Positions 56,245 through 64,000 of a stretch of DNA of 64,000 nt are shown here, in pieces. The stretch's first letter is position 1. Each line of letters begins with the position of its first letter. A program made the position numbers and the translations under genes. Source of the DNA: Lelliottia sp. WAP21 (GTDB lineage: Bacteria; Pseudomonadota; Gammaproteobacteria; Enterobacterales; Enterobacteriaceae); contig NZ_JAIWPG020000008.1 of assembly GCF_020532665.2 (NCBI RefSeq), positions 1-64,000 of the forward strand, written 5' to 3'. The notes below the pieces were generated by a model that was not told the origin of the DNA, did no database searches, and saw only the letters and a list, made by a program, of their open reading frames with translations.

Positions 56245-58562
56245 CGTTTTCTCTCTCTTTTCGCGGGCATCGCCAGCGGGGCAAGCAGGAAGGCAGTGAA
56301 AATACCGCTGACCAGCACGATCCCGAAGCTGCTGATAGCCTGCGTGGCGCTGAAGACCAGCATACCCAGCGTCAGCAATGTGGTCATCATTGCAAGCGTT
56401 ACCGCCAGCATGGAGGTGAGCGGCGTGCCGCGCGGGTTACTGAAGAATAGGGTGTAATTGATGCCAATACCCAGCACCAGCACCAGTGCCAGCAGGGAAA
56501 AGAGATTCACCGGATGGCCGCTGGCCGCCAGCGCGGCAAGTCCGCAGCCAAGCGACAGGACGGAGGGGATCAAACTGATCGAGCCTTTACGCCAGCCAAG
56601 ACGCACTATCGCCCCGCAGCCAATGACCGCCAGGGCGACCACAAGCAGGCCGGTCAGGATGGAACGATACAGGGCAAACAGCGTATCGAAGCTCGCCTTA
56701 CGATCCACCCACACCACACCCTGATGCGTGGCGGCAAGTTGGCGCGGCGCAGTAGTGTTTTTGACGCCGTCGACGGGAACAAGCACGCCGCTTTCCCCGC
56801 CAGGCAGCGTCAGCCAGAGCAGACGCCAGCCTTCGCTGGCTGGGCTGGAGAGCCATGCCTCCACGGTCACGGGCATGGCAGACAACGCGGGTGAAACGGT
56901 ACGCAGCCCCGCGCTTTGCAGGACTTTCGTCACGGCTGGCGCGGCATTTTGCAGCAGGGCCAGGTCGCTTTGCTGCCGCTTAAGGGAGTTCAGCGGCACC
57001 GTGCGCCAGGCTTTCAGCTCCCCGGCTTTTTGCGCCTGTTCCAGCGCGGGGGTAAAGGCTTCGAGCCGCTCCAGCGTTTGCTGAGCTGATTTGCCATGAA
57101 CCACAAACCATTTTTGATCAACGCTTTGCCCCGTCAGGGCCGTTATCGTTTTTTCCTGGGCGAGTATCGCCTGTGGGAGCGCCTGAAGCTGGGCGATATC
57201 ATCATCCACCCGCAGATGGGCGATGCCCACAAGGGACACCAGGGTCAGCGCGACAGGCAGGCCGATGGCGAGTTTTTTCTCCCGACGCCACGCCGCGAGC
57301 CAGCGCAGCATCCACACCATCGCGGGCACCGGACGCACCGGCAGCCCACGGCATAACCACGGATGCCAGAAAATCACCGTCAGGCAGGACGCACTCAGCC
57401 CCACGGCGGCGAATACCGCCATCTGGCGGATGCCCGGGAAGGGGGCAAGCATCATGATCAGATACGCGGCGACGGTGGTCAGCAGGGCCAGCAGCAGGGC
57501 ATAACGGACCTTTGCCAGGCTTTCCCACGGCGACTGTTCTGCGCCGTGTACCATCCTTTCGGTGAGGTAATAGAGCGTATAATCCGCCGAGATGCCGATA
57601 ATGCTCATGCTCATCACCAGCGTCATCAGATGCAGCTCGCCAAACAGCAGCAGCGTGGCGACGGTGCCCGCCAGCGCACCGACCCCGATGGAAAGCAGGC
57701 ACAGAAGCAGAGGGCGCAGCGAACGGAATACCAGCACAATCAGCAGCACCACGCCAAGCAGCGTGGCGGTTCCCAACGTCGACATATCTTTCTTCGCCTG
57801 CTGGCTGGCGTAATCGCTATAAAAAACGGTCCCCCGTGAGAGCAATTCAGCCTGCGGGTAGCGGGTTTTCAGCTCGGCCTCCAGTGAGTGCAGCGTGGTC
57901 ACCAGGCGGTGCGTTTGCTGCATATCAAAGGACTCACCGGCCAGCTCACCGTGCAGCAAATACCAGTAGTTTCCGGCGTTATCTTTGGTGACCAGCCAGC
58001 CGTCCATCAGTCGCAGCTTTTGGCTGTTTTGCGCCAGCGCCAGCTGTGAACCCCGCATCAACATCAGCGGATCGTTTTGCAACTCTTTGCCGCTGACGCC
58101 CGAAAATGCAGAGTACAGCTGCGATAAAATCCACTGGGCTTGCGCTTCACCGCCGTTCTGTAAGCGCGCGCGGGTCACGGGATCGATAAGGCCATTTCGG
58201 TGTTGCCAGAAGAATTCTCCCCAGGCTTTTTGTCCGGCGGCATCTATGGGGCCTTTCACCGCGTGCAGCGTTGCACTGCCTTGCAGGAGCGTCAGCCACT
58301 GCTGTGCCACGCGCGGGTCGGGGTGTTTACCGGGGCTGACAAGCCAGACCAGCTGGCGATCCAGCCGCTGCATAAAACCGTCGTTGAGCGCCGGGGGAGT
58401 CGCCCCCAGCGTCTGTTTTGGCAGCATGGCCAGCACGCTACTGTTCAGCCGTGCGCCAGGCAGCAACGACACCAGCACGCCCACCAGAATGAGGCAGGTC
58501 ATGGCCCAGAGCAGCGCCGGGCGTAAAGCCTTACGGGGCAGCAAAACGTTGGCGTTCGTCAT
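56241..58562 (-). CDS. apeM: MMPL/RND-type exporter ApeM
   Basis: A 773-residue inner-membrane transporter with the RND layout: one N-terminal helix, a large periplasmic domain (about 40-250), a cluster of helices with the SMSIIGISADYTLYY signature, a second periplasmic domain (450-620) and the last cluster with LVLGIGINYTLFF. The two Asp/Asn-centred SADY and GINY motifs mark the proton pathway in MMPL proteins. It probably moves the finished APE lipid out of the inner membrane. Its start overlaps apeL by 32 bases. Confidence 0.9.
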   Translation of the reverse strand: MTNANVLLPRKALRPALLWAMTCLILVGVLVSLLPGARLNSSVLAMLPKQTLGATPPALNDGFMQRLDRQLVWLVSPGKHPDPRVAQQWLTLLQGSATLHAVKGPIDAAGQKAWGEFFWQHRNGLIDPVTRARLQNGGEAQAQWILSQLYSAFSGVSGKELQNDPLMLMRGSQLALAQNSQKLRLMDGWLVTKDNAGNYWYLLHGELAGESFDMQQTHRLVTTLHSLEAELKTRYPQAELLSRGTVFYSDYASQQAKKDMSTLGTATLLGVVLLIVLVFRSLRPLLLCLLSIGVGALAGTVATLLLFGELHLMTLVMSMSIIGISADYTLYYLTERMVHGAEQSPWESLAKVRYALLLALLTTVAAYLIMMLAPFPGIRQMAVFAAVGLSASCLTVIFWHPWLCRGLPVRPVPAMVWMLRWLAAWRREKKLAIGLPVALTLVSLVGIAHLRVDDDIAQLQALPQAILAQEKTITALTGQSVDQKWFVVHGKSAQQTLERLEAFTPALEQAQKAGELKAWRTVPLNSLKRQQSDLALLQNAAPAVTKVLQSAGLRTVSPALSAMPVTVEAWLSSPASEGWRLLWLTLPGGESGVLVPVDGVKNTTAPRQLAATHQGVVWVDRKASFDTLFALYRSILTGLLVVALAVIGCGAIVRLGWRKGSISLIPSVLSLGCGLAALAASGHPVNLFSLLALVLVLGIGINYTLFFSNPRGTPLTSMLAVTLAMMTTLLTLGMLVFSATQAISSFGIVLVSGIFTAFLLAPLAMPAKRERKR

Positions 58563-59136
58563 GGGTCAGGCTGGCGGGCGTCACCTGATGGTGGGAAAGG
58601 CGAATATCCGTCCGATCGCCCTGTTTATCGTTGAGCTGAATAGACTCCAGATACCTTGCCCCACCCAGATTCATCGTGGCAAAGATCTTATCCAGAGGCG
58701 TGGTGACAGGCGTCAGGACCAGCGACCAGCGCCCTTCACCCAGGTCTTTAAAGTCGATGCGGAAGTTCTCTTCAAGTGCTTTGCGATCGGCCTGGAACAG
58801 GGCACGCAGCAGGTGGTTGAACTGGAACATCTGCGGGTTGTTTTCCGCCGTGATGATTTGCGGCGGCTGCCCATTGATCGCCTGCACCATGCGCGAATCG
58901 TCCAACAGCAGCGTCATCGGGAACGGTGATTTTTGATCCCACAGCAGGCCACTGTCGCGGGCAATCAGCATGTCGCCCTGCGAGCGCAGCGGCTGCGGCA
59001 GATCCTTAATGGTGCGCGTTTGCTCAAAGTGCGCACGTACCACGGGCTGTTCGGTAAAGCGTTGCTGCAACTCGTCCAGCGTGACTGCGCTGACGAACGG
59101 GCTGATGACGAGGGCAAGCAGGGGCAACCATCTCAT
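58531..59136 (-). CDS. apeL: LolA-like periplasmic carrier ApeL
   Basis: A 201-residue protein with a signal peptide (MRWLPLLALVISPFVSA) and a LolA-like half-barrel, recognisable from VRAHFEQTRTIKDLPQPLRSQG and the SGLLWDQKSPFP segment. LolA carries lipoproteins; here the relative probably ferries the hydrophobic polyene product, or its lipid, across the periplasm to ApeN. Overlaps apeK by four bases. Confidence 0.87.
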   Translation of the reverse strand: MRWLPLLALVISPFVSAVTLDELQQRFTEQPVVRAHFEQTRTIKDLPQPLRSQGDMLIARDSGLLWDQKSPFPMTLLLDDSRMVQAINGQPPQIITAENNPQMFQFNHLLRALFQADRKALEENFRIDFKDLGEGRWSLVLTPVTTPLDKIFATMNLGGARYLESIQLNDKQGDRTDIRLSHHQVTPASLTHDERQRFAAP

Positions 59137-59555
59137 GGCGTCACTCCCATTCGTTCAAATAAAATCGCCGGGCTGACAAAACACATCTCGCGGCTGGCTT
59201 CTTCAACGGCGACCTGAATGGTATAGCCGGTGGTGGTGCGTTTCCCGCTCTGCGCGTCGAAAATCTGGTAAGCGATACGCAGACGGTTTTCACACTCTTC
59301 GATGTGGGCACGTACGCGGATGCGCTGCTCAAAGGTAACGGCATCGCGGTATTTCACCCGGGTGTCCACCACGGGCCAGACATAGCCTGAGGCCTTCATC
59401 TGACGATAGCCGTAGTTAAATTGATTGAGCAACGCCTCGCGGGCGATCTCAAAATAACGGAAATAGTTGCCGTGCCAGACCACGCCCATCATATCGACGT
59501 CATGAAACGGGACGGTCAGTTCTACTTCTGCGGTGAAGCGGGGATCGGTCAGCAC
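59133..59555 (-). CDS. apeK: Hotdog thioesterase ApeK
   Basis: A 140-residue 4HBT-type acyl-CoA/ACP thioesterase. The family helix and catalytic Asp are in VPFHDVDMMGVVWHGNYFRY. It probably releases or edits acyl intermediates from the carrier proteins. Three bases separate it from apeJ. Confidence 0.88.
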   Translation of the reverse strand: MLTDPRFTAEVELTVPFHDVDMMGVVWHGNYFRYFEIAREALLNQFNYGYRQMKASGYVWPVVDTRVKYRDAVTFEQRIRVRAHIEECENRLRIAYQIFDAQSGKRTTTGYTIQVAVEEASREMCFVSPAILFERMGVTP

Positions 59556-59558
59556 CCT

Positions 59559-61250
59559 TTACTCCTTCTCTTTGGCATCCGGCAGATGCCAGAAATCGAA
59601 AAAATTAAACCAGTCGAGCGGCGACAACAGCGCGTAATGCTCCAGCCGTGCGGCGTAGCGATCCACGGCCTGCTGCAACGCCTGCTGGCGTTCACCGCGC
59701 GGCAATAACAGCGGATCGGCAAAGGCTTCGCAGTGGATGGTCAGGGCCCCTTGCTGACGCAGGGCAAAGATCAGCAAGACCGGACAGCGCAAAATGGAGG
59801 CCAGAATAAACGGGCCTTGTGGGAAGGGGGCGAGGCGTCCCATAAACGGACTCCAGATAACGCGCCACTCGCCATTGCGCTGCGGATTGACCGCAATGCG
59901 ATCGCCCACGATCGCCACCCATTCGCCGCGATCGAGTTTCTCTTTAATGGCGATCGCGGTCTCCGGTCCGATATCGGTCACCGGGATCAGGTTCAGTCCG
60001 GCCTGCGGGGCCATCTCTTCCATGATTTGCTTAAAATGCCTGGCGTTGTCGCTGAACACCAGCGCGTTAATCACCTTGCTGCCTTCCCGTTGCGCCATCG
60101 CGCGGCAGGCTTCCACGTCACCAAGATGCGAGGCCAGCAGCAGCTTGCCCTGCGGAGCCGTCATATCGAGCGCATCACTTGCGCCGGGGGCAAAGACAAT
60201 ATCGCGATTAAACTGCAGTTCACCGCGCCAGCTGGCGATTTTATCCAGCATGGCATGACCAAAGCGCATGAAGTGGAAAAAGCTGTTTAGCCGCGGCGGT
60301 TCAGCCATTTCCCGCTGCGCCAGCGTCTGTTTCACCTGTGCAATCCACTGCTGTGACGCCTGTCGCGCCGGGCGAGCGGTGAGCCAGTACACGCCGATAA
60401 CCGGCCATAACAGCAGGCTGAATGCGCGACGGCCAAAAATCTGCCACACCCGGAGCATCAGGCGCATTCCCCACAGGCCTTTTACTTCCTGCTGCTTCGC
60501 CCAGTGTTGACTACGATGGCGAAAAAGCAGGGAGGGGATGCGCGGCAGCATGCCGAAAAACAGCCGGGTGTGCATCAGCGAAATGCGGACGTTGTCCTTG
60601 AAGGCATCGAAGTGAGACAGCCCATCCTGGGGATAGGTGACGCGGGTCGGCAGAAAATGGCTGGTGTGGCCCTGCCAGTAAAGACGCACCATCACTTCGG
60701 TATCGAAATCCATACGCTTACCGAGGGTCACGCGCTTCGCCAGTGAGAGCGTCGGGGCGATGGGGTAAACCCGAAAACCACACATGCTGTCCTTTAACTG
60801 CAACGATAACGTTTCAATCCAGACCCAGACATGCGTCACCCAGCGTCCATACAGACGCGAGCGTGGGATAGAGTCGTCATACACCGGCTGGCCTGAAATC
60901 AGATCGTCCGGGTGACGCTGCGCCAGCGACAGCAGCGAAGGAATATCTTCAATCGCGTGTTGTCCGTCGGCGTCCACCTGTACGGCATGGGTAAAGCCCG
61001 CACGGGAGGCGGCTTCCAGCCCATGGAGTACCGCCGTGCCTTTGCCCGCGTTATCAGCGAGCCGAAGTAAGGTCACCTGCGGGTGCTCGGCCGTTAAACG
61101 CGCCAGCGCCTGCTGCGTGTTCGCCTCACTACCGTCATCGACGATGAAACAGGGCAGGTTAAACGGCGCCAGGCGTGCGAGGACGCCTGCCATCATCGCG
61201 CCGTGGTTATAGCAGGGGATCACCACGCAGGGACGGAAGGTTAACGACAT
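59559..61250 (-). CDS. apeJ: Fused GT2 glycosyltransferase and LPLAT acyltransferase ApeJ
   Basis: A 563-residue two-domain protein. The N-terminal GT2 fold (about 5-240) has VIPCYNHGAMM, IVDDGSEAN and the DxD-like VDADGQH. Then follows a membrane-associated linker and a C-terminal LpxL-type acyltransferase region (about 330-540) with LLASHLGDVEACRAMAQREG, where an HxxxxD/E-type motif reads HLGDVE. It is predicted to attach sugar and fatty acid to the APE head group in the inner membrane. Confidence 0.88.
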   Translation of the reverse strand: MSLTFRPCVVIPCYNHGAMMAGVLARLAPFNLPCFIVDDGSEANTQQALARLTAEHPQVTLLRLADNAGKGTAVLHGLEAASRAGFTHAVQVDADGQHAIEDIPSLLSLAQRHPDDLISGQPVYDDSIPRSRLYGRWVTHVWVWIETLSLQLKDSMCGFRVYPIAPTLSLAKRVTLGKRMDFDTEVMVRLYWQGHTSHFLPTRVTYPQDGLSHFDAFKDNVRISLMHTRLFFGMLPRIPSLLFRHRSQHWAKQQEVKGLWGMRLMLRVWQIFGRRAFSLLLWPVIGVYWLTARPARQASQQWIAQVKQTLAQREMAEPPRLNSFFHFMRFGHAMLDKIASWRGELQFNRDIVFAPGASDALDMTAPQGKLLLASHLGDVEACRAMAQREGSKVINALVFSDNARHFKQIMEEMAPQAGLNLIPVTDIGPETAIAIKEKLDRGEWVAIVGDRIAVNPQRNGEWRVIWSPFMGRLAPFPQGPFILASILRCPVLLIFALRQQGALTIHCEAFADPLLLPRGERQQALQQAVDRYAARLEHYALLSPLDWFNFFDFWHLPDAKEKE

Positions 61251-61594
61251 AAACGGATCTTCCCGCTGCTCGCCGTATGCCGCTCGCCGCCGTCATGACG
61301 CTGAAAACGGAAGGCCAGAATTTGCCGCGCGGCATCCCAGTCAAGGCTGAGCGTCACCGTGGTATCGGGCACCAGGGGGGCCTGAAATTTGACGTTCTGA
61401 ATGCTGTGAAACCGGTGCTCAGGGGCCAGTAATGTGGTGGCGTAATGCATGACCCAGTCGAGCTGGGCGACGCCTGGCAGCAAGGGTTGGGCGGCAAAAT
61501 GTCCCTTAAACCAGAACAAACCCGGATCGAGATGTAAGACGATGTCCAGATGCTGCGGTTGCGCCTGGTGGCGCTCGATTTCATGAATCTTCAT
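61241..61594 (-). CDS. apeI: Hotdog dehydratase ApeI
   Basis: A 117-residue FabZ-like dehydratase from the ATG at 61594, overlapping apeH by 14 and apeJ by 10 bases. The catalytic His is in WFKGHFAAQPLLPG; the usual Glu of the family helix is Asp (GVAQLDW), a conservative change. In described clusters ApeI acts with ApeP as the dehydratase pair. Confidence 0.87.
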   Translation of the reverse strand: MKIHEIERHQAQPQHLDIVLHLDPGLFWFKGHFAAQPLLPGVAQLDWVMHYATTLLAPEHRFHSIQNVKFQAPLVPDTTVTLSLDWDAARQILAFRFQRHDGGERHTASSGKIRLCR

Positions 61595-62945
61595 GAAAAA
61601 ACTCCTGTAACTGCGCATAGACACGCTTATTCATTGTGTTGACCGGCATTTCATCAAGGATGCGCCAGTAGCGCGGAATGGCGACCGGCTCAAGCCATGG
61701 TCGCAGCGCACGACGCCAGGCTACCTCCTGCGCGCTTTTGCCCCGCTTTTGCCAGCGCTGGCGCGCCTCATCATCCAGCACCAGCAAGACGCCGATCCCC
61801 TGACGTCCACCGCGGGTGACGGGCAGGGCGGCGGCTTCGCAAATGCCTTCCAGCGCCAGCAGGCGGTGTTCTATTTCGTTCAGGGAAATACGCTTTTCTT
61901 CGATTTTAACGACCCGTCCACGACGCCCGGCAATCGTGAACTGGCCGTTGTCGTCGAAGTGGAGAATATCGTCCAGCAGCAGGCCTTCGGCCTCGTGAAT
62001 CAGAGGCGAGGTCACGCGACAGGTTTCCTCTTCTGCCCTGAACGTTACGTCAGGGAAGGCTCGCCAGGAGGTGTTCATCTCCCGGCAATGACGCCAGGCC
62101 AGAATGCCCGTTTCGGTACTGCCGTAAATTTCGTCCGGCCAGACGTTGAGCCAGTTATGGGTGGCAGAAATATCCTCCCAGGGCAGCACGCCGCCCGCTG
62201 AGATCAGCATCTCAACCGGAGGGGCAGGCAGATCGGTATCGAGTCGTTTCAAAAACGCCGGGCTGCTGATAAACAGGTAGCGGCGGTTGTGCGGCAGCGC
62301 CGCCAGCTGTTCAGGGTAAAGGAGCATGGCGGCGTTGAGCTCCAGACCTAACGCCATCGGTAAAAAGATGCGGAAGGTCAGGCCATAGAGATGCTGGGCC
62401 ACCACAGAGGCCACGATGCTACAGTCCTTCAGCCGTTCCCCAAAGCAGGTGGCGAGCAGGGTGGCTTCGCGATCCAGGCTGGCGATGTGCTTGACCACCC
62501 GGCGGGGTGCGCCCGTGGAACCGGAGGTAAAGAGTTCGATGACGCGCGAATCGTCAATGGCGGGCAAGGGCACAAACGCCGACGCTTCGCCCTGAGAGGC
62601 GGTGACGACAATCAGCCGACCGGCGAAACCCAGCGTGCGATCGCTTACTATTCCGTCAAACAATCCGCGTTGTTCTTCCAGGAGCGAGACGCGGCTGTGG
62701 CCGGGAATAACCGGCGTCTTCCCGGCATGGAGCGTGGCCAGCAGGGCGACAATAAAGAGATAGCTGTTTTCGAAGCACAATGCCCAGCGCTCCCCCTCCT
62801 GCTGGCGCAGCGTATGCATCAGCAGGGTGACGTCGTGGCGTAACGCGCCCAGCGTCCAGGTGCGCTCGCCAAGCCAGGCAACGGGCGTATCCTCCGCGCG
62901 CGGCGCATTAAGCCACTGGCTCAAAGGAAGGGGCGGTTTATTCAT
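61581..62945 (-). CDS. apeH: AMP-dependent aryl-ACP/CoA ligase ApeH
   Basis: Activates the aromatic starter (4-hydroxybenzoate type) and loads it on a carrier protein. The ATG at 62945 gives 454 residues; it overlaps apeG by ATGA, while a longer upstream frame lies within apeG. The AMP-binding loop is LFTSGSTGAP, then the A5-type YGSTETGI, the hinge GRRGRVVKIEEKRISLNEIE and a C-terminal catalytic Lys in PVNTMNKRVYA. All adenylation motifs are present. Confidence 0.9.
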   Translation of the reverse strand: MNKPPLPLSQWLNAPRAEDTPVAWLGERTWTLGALRHDVTLLMHTLRQQEGERWALCFENSYLFIVALLATLHAGKTPVIPGHSRVSLLEEQRGLFDGIVSDRTLGFAGRLIVVTASQGEASAFVPLPAIDDSRVIELFTSGSTGAPRRVVKHIASLDREATLLATCFGERLKDCSIVASVVAQHLYGLTFRIFLPMALGLELNAAMLLYPEQLAALPHNRRYLFISSPAFLKRLDTDLPAPPVEMLISAGGVLPWEDISATHNWLNVWPDEIYGSTETGILAWRHCREMNTSWRAFPDVTFRAEEETCRVTSPLIHEAEGLLLDDILHFDDNGQFTIAGRRGRVVKIEEKRISLNEIEHRLLALEGICEAAALPVTRGGRQGIGVLLVLDDEARQRWQKRGKSAQEVAWRRALRPWLEPVAIPRYWRILDEMPVNTMNKRVYAQLQEFFHEDS

Positions 62946-63523
62946 TCGGCATCTCTTTTTATCACCCGTTGGCGCACGAGCCACTCCGCCGCCATCAGCG
63001 ATCCCATCAGGAGGTAGGCGATCAAACCGTTCCACAGCGTCCAAAGCTGCATCTCGCCGTGGACGACGGTAAACCATGCAATGGCGCCATTAACGATAAA
63101 AAATCCACACCACACCTGGGTCACACGTCGCGTGTAATGCACTCCGGCAGAGGATAAATGGGGGTCGCGTATGCGCGCCAGACGTTCTACCAGCGGCATC
63201 GTTGTCCAGAGTGACCCGCCGAAAACGACCAGCATCACCAGGTTGACGACCACGGGATACAGCAACAGCCACTGATGGGCTTTTAACAGGTAGCTAGCTG
63301 CACAGAGTGTGATCCCGGCGAGCGCAACGCACTGAATGACATAACGCATCGGCCCGCGCAGGCGACGTGCCTGACGCAGACGTAAGACCAGCAGCAGCGC
63401 CATAAGCGGCAGCAGCCAGTGCAGGCTGTGATGCGTAAGACCAAAGCCGATGAGAACGGGCCAGGCAAGCAGCATTAATCCTGTCAGTAACGGGATCGCT
63501 GGAAACGTCCGTTCATTACGCAC
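62942..63523 (-). CDS. apeG: COG4648-type polytopic membrane protein ApeG
   Basis: A 193-residue inner-membrane protein with about five to six helices and short loops. The start is GTG at 63523, five bases after the apeF stop region. Proteins of this family are found in APE and related clusters with unknown role; a possible job is to hold the synthesis complex at the membrane. No enzyme motif is visible. Confidence 0.85.
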   Translation of the reverse strand: MRNERTFPAIPLLTGLMLLAWPVLIGFGLTHHSLHWLLPLMALLLVLRLRQARRLRGPMRYVIQCVALAGITLCAASYLLKAHQWLLLYPVVVNLVMLVVFGGSLWTTMPLVERLARIRDPHLSSAGVHYTRRVTQVWCGFFIVNGAIAWFTVVHGEMQLWTLWNGLIAYLLMGSLMAAEWLVRQRVIKRDAE

Positions 63524-63528
63524 GCGGT

Positions 63529-63780
63529 TTACTCGTCGTGCAGGAGCTGATCTACCGCATCCACCACATCCTGAACGGTGCGGACAGACTTGAAGGTTTC
63601 CGGTTTGATTTTTCTACCGGTTTTCTTCTGCAGGTGAACAACCATGTCTACGGCGTCGATGCTGTCCAGATCCAGGTCTTCATACAGGCGTGCCTCAGGG
63701 GTGATATCCTCAGGAGCGATTTCAAACAGCGTGATCAGAAGTTCGGAGACTTCCTGATAAAGGGTGTGTTTTTCTGTCAT
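63529..63780 (-). CDS. apeF: Acyl carrier protein ApeF
   Basis: An 83-residue ACP with the phosphopantetheine site DLDLDSIDAVDM (Ser about 40). Four-helix ACP pattern, mostly acidic. One of two tandem carrier proteins that hold the growing polyene. Thirteen bases separate it from apeE. Confidence 0.93.
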   Translation of the reverse strand: MTEKHTLYQEVSELLITLFEIAPEDITPEARLYEDLDLDSIDAVDMVVHLQKKTGRKIKPETFKSVRTVQDVVDAVDQLLHDE

Positions 63781-63793
63781 AACGGGTCAATTC

Positions 63794-64000
63794 TCAGGCG
63801 CGTTGGGCATGGATAAAAGAGGCCAGCGTGGCAACGGAATAGAAGTGCTGGCGCATCTCTTCACTTTCCGCGGATAACACGACCCCGTACTGATTTTTTA
63901 CGGCCAGGCCCAGTTCCAGGGCATCGATAGAGTCGAGGCCCAGACCTTCCCCAAAAAGCGCCGCATCTGTGTCGATATCCTGCTCGGTCAGTTCGTCCAG
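63794..64000 (-). CDS. apeE: Acyl carrier protein ApeE (5' end outside window)
   Basis: Read leftward from the right edge, 68 codons of an ACP are visible, from LDELTEQDID to the final HAQRA and TGA stop. The site GEGLGLDSIDALELG gives the phosphopantetheine Ser. The start codon and probably 10-15 residues lie beyond the window. With apeF it forms the carrier pair; the rest of the cluster (acyltransferase, chain-length factor, methyltransferase in described systems) should continue beyond. Confidence 0.9.
   Translation of the reverse strand: MDELTEQDIDTDAALFGEGLGLDSIDALELGLAVKNQYGVVLSAESEEMRQHFYSVATLASFIHAQRA

Overview
The window is from the chromosome of an enterobacterium, most likely Enterobacter or a close relative such as Lelliottia or Leclercia. 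The evidence is E. coli-like core genes in near E. coli order, lengths equal or almost equal to the E. coli proteins, CCCTCTCC/GGAGAGGG-type REP elements, and a phenolic acid decarboxylase that I recognise as very close to the ferulate decarboxylase of Enterobacter sp. Px6-4. No rRNA, tRNA, insertion sequence, integrase or CRISPR array was seen, and no clearly broken core gene.

Layout. 89-2102: murB-birA, ended by a strong terminator. 2183-16367: a complete E. coli-type cellulose locus, with bcsE-bcsF-bcsG leftward and bcsR-Q-A-B-Z-C rightward from a shared divergent region. 16487-23648: pdeK, dctA, yhjJ, kdgK and pdeH. 23716-31236: yhjG, yhjE, yhjD, yhjC, an extra short-chain dehydrogenase and yhjB. 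31266-36172: a small accessory stretch (degenerate lysozyme fold, GNAT acetyltransferase, STY4199-like protein, treF, small membrane protein). 36375-45955: gor, rlmJ, prlC-rsmJ, uspA/uspB, pitA and yhiN, the conserved E. coli 78-79 min block without dtpB or ars. 46079-51460: accessory genes (K+ channel-like protein, TerC homologue, HAD phosphatase, NlpC/P60 hydrolase, SDR, LysR regulator, phenolic acid decarboxylase). 51484-64000: a leftward aryl polyene (APE) biosynthesis operon, running off the right edge inside its first visible acyl carrier protein gene.

How the genes work together. The left third is a cyclic-di-GMP and biofilm module. BcsA (PilZ domain) and BcsE (GIL-type RTGD motif) sense c-di-GMP to drive cellulose synthesis, BcsG adds phosphoethanolamine, and two EAL phosphodiesterases (PdeK, PdeH) lie beside it. 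pdeH has a textbook sigma-28 flagellar promoter, so motility expression should lower c-di-GMP and oppose cellulose. The right end makes a second, lipid-like protective product: the APE operon has ACPs, ketosynthases, ketoreductase, dehydratases, aryl-ACP ligase, thioesterase, glycosyl/acyltransferase, LolA-like and MMPL export proteins and its own phosphopantetheinyl transferase. The cellulose and APE loci both make cell-surface products, so the window is rich in envelope functions.

Most unexpected points: the direct murB-birA/bcsG junction; a degenerate lysozyme-like gene whose ribosome binding site is buried in a 14-bp hairpin; a 37-bp tandem repeat inside a REP cluster where E. coli has dtpB; an orphan plasmid-type TerC behind a structured leader; and several sigma-factor or repressor sites readable by eye (sigma-28 for pdeH, sigma-32 for prlC, KdgR for kdgK, a Fur-like site between uspA and uspB). 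All protein identifications come from recognition of motifs and remembered family members; no search was run.
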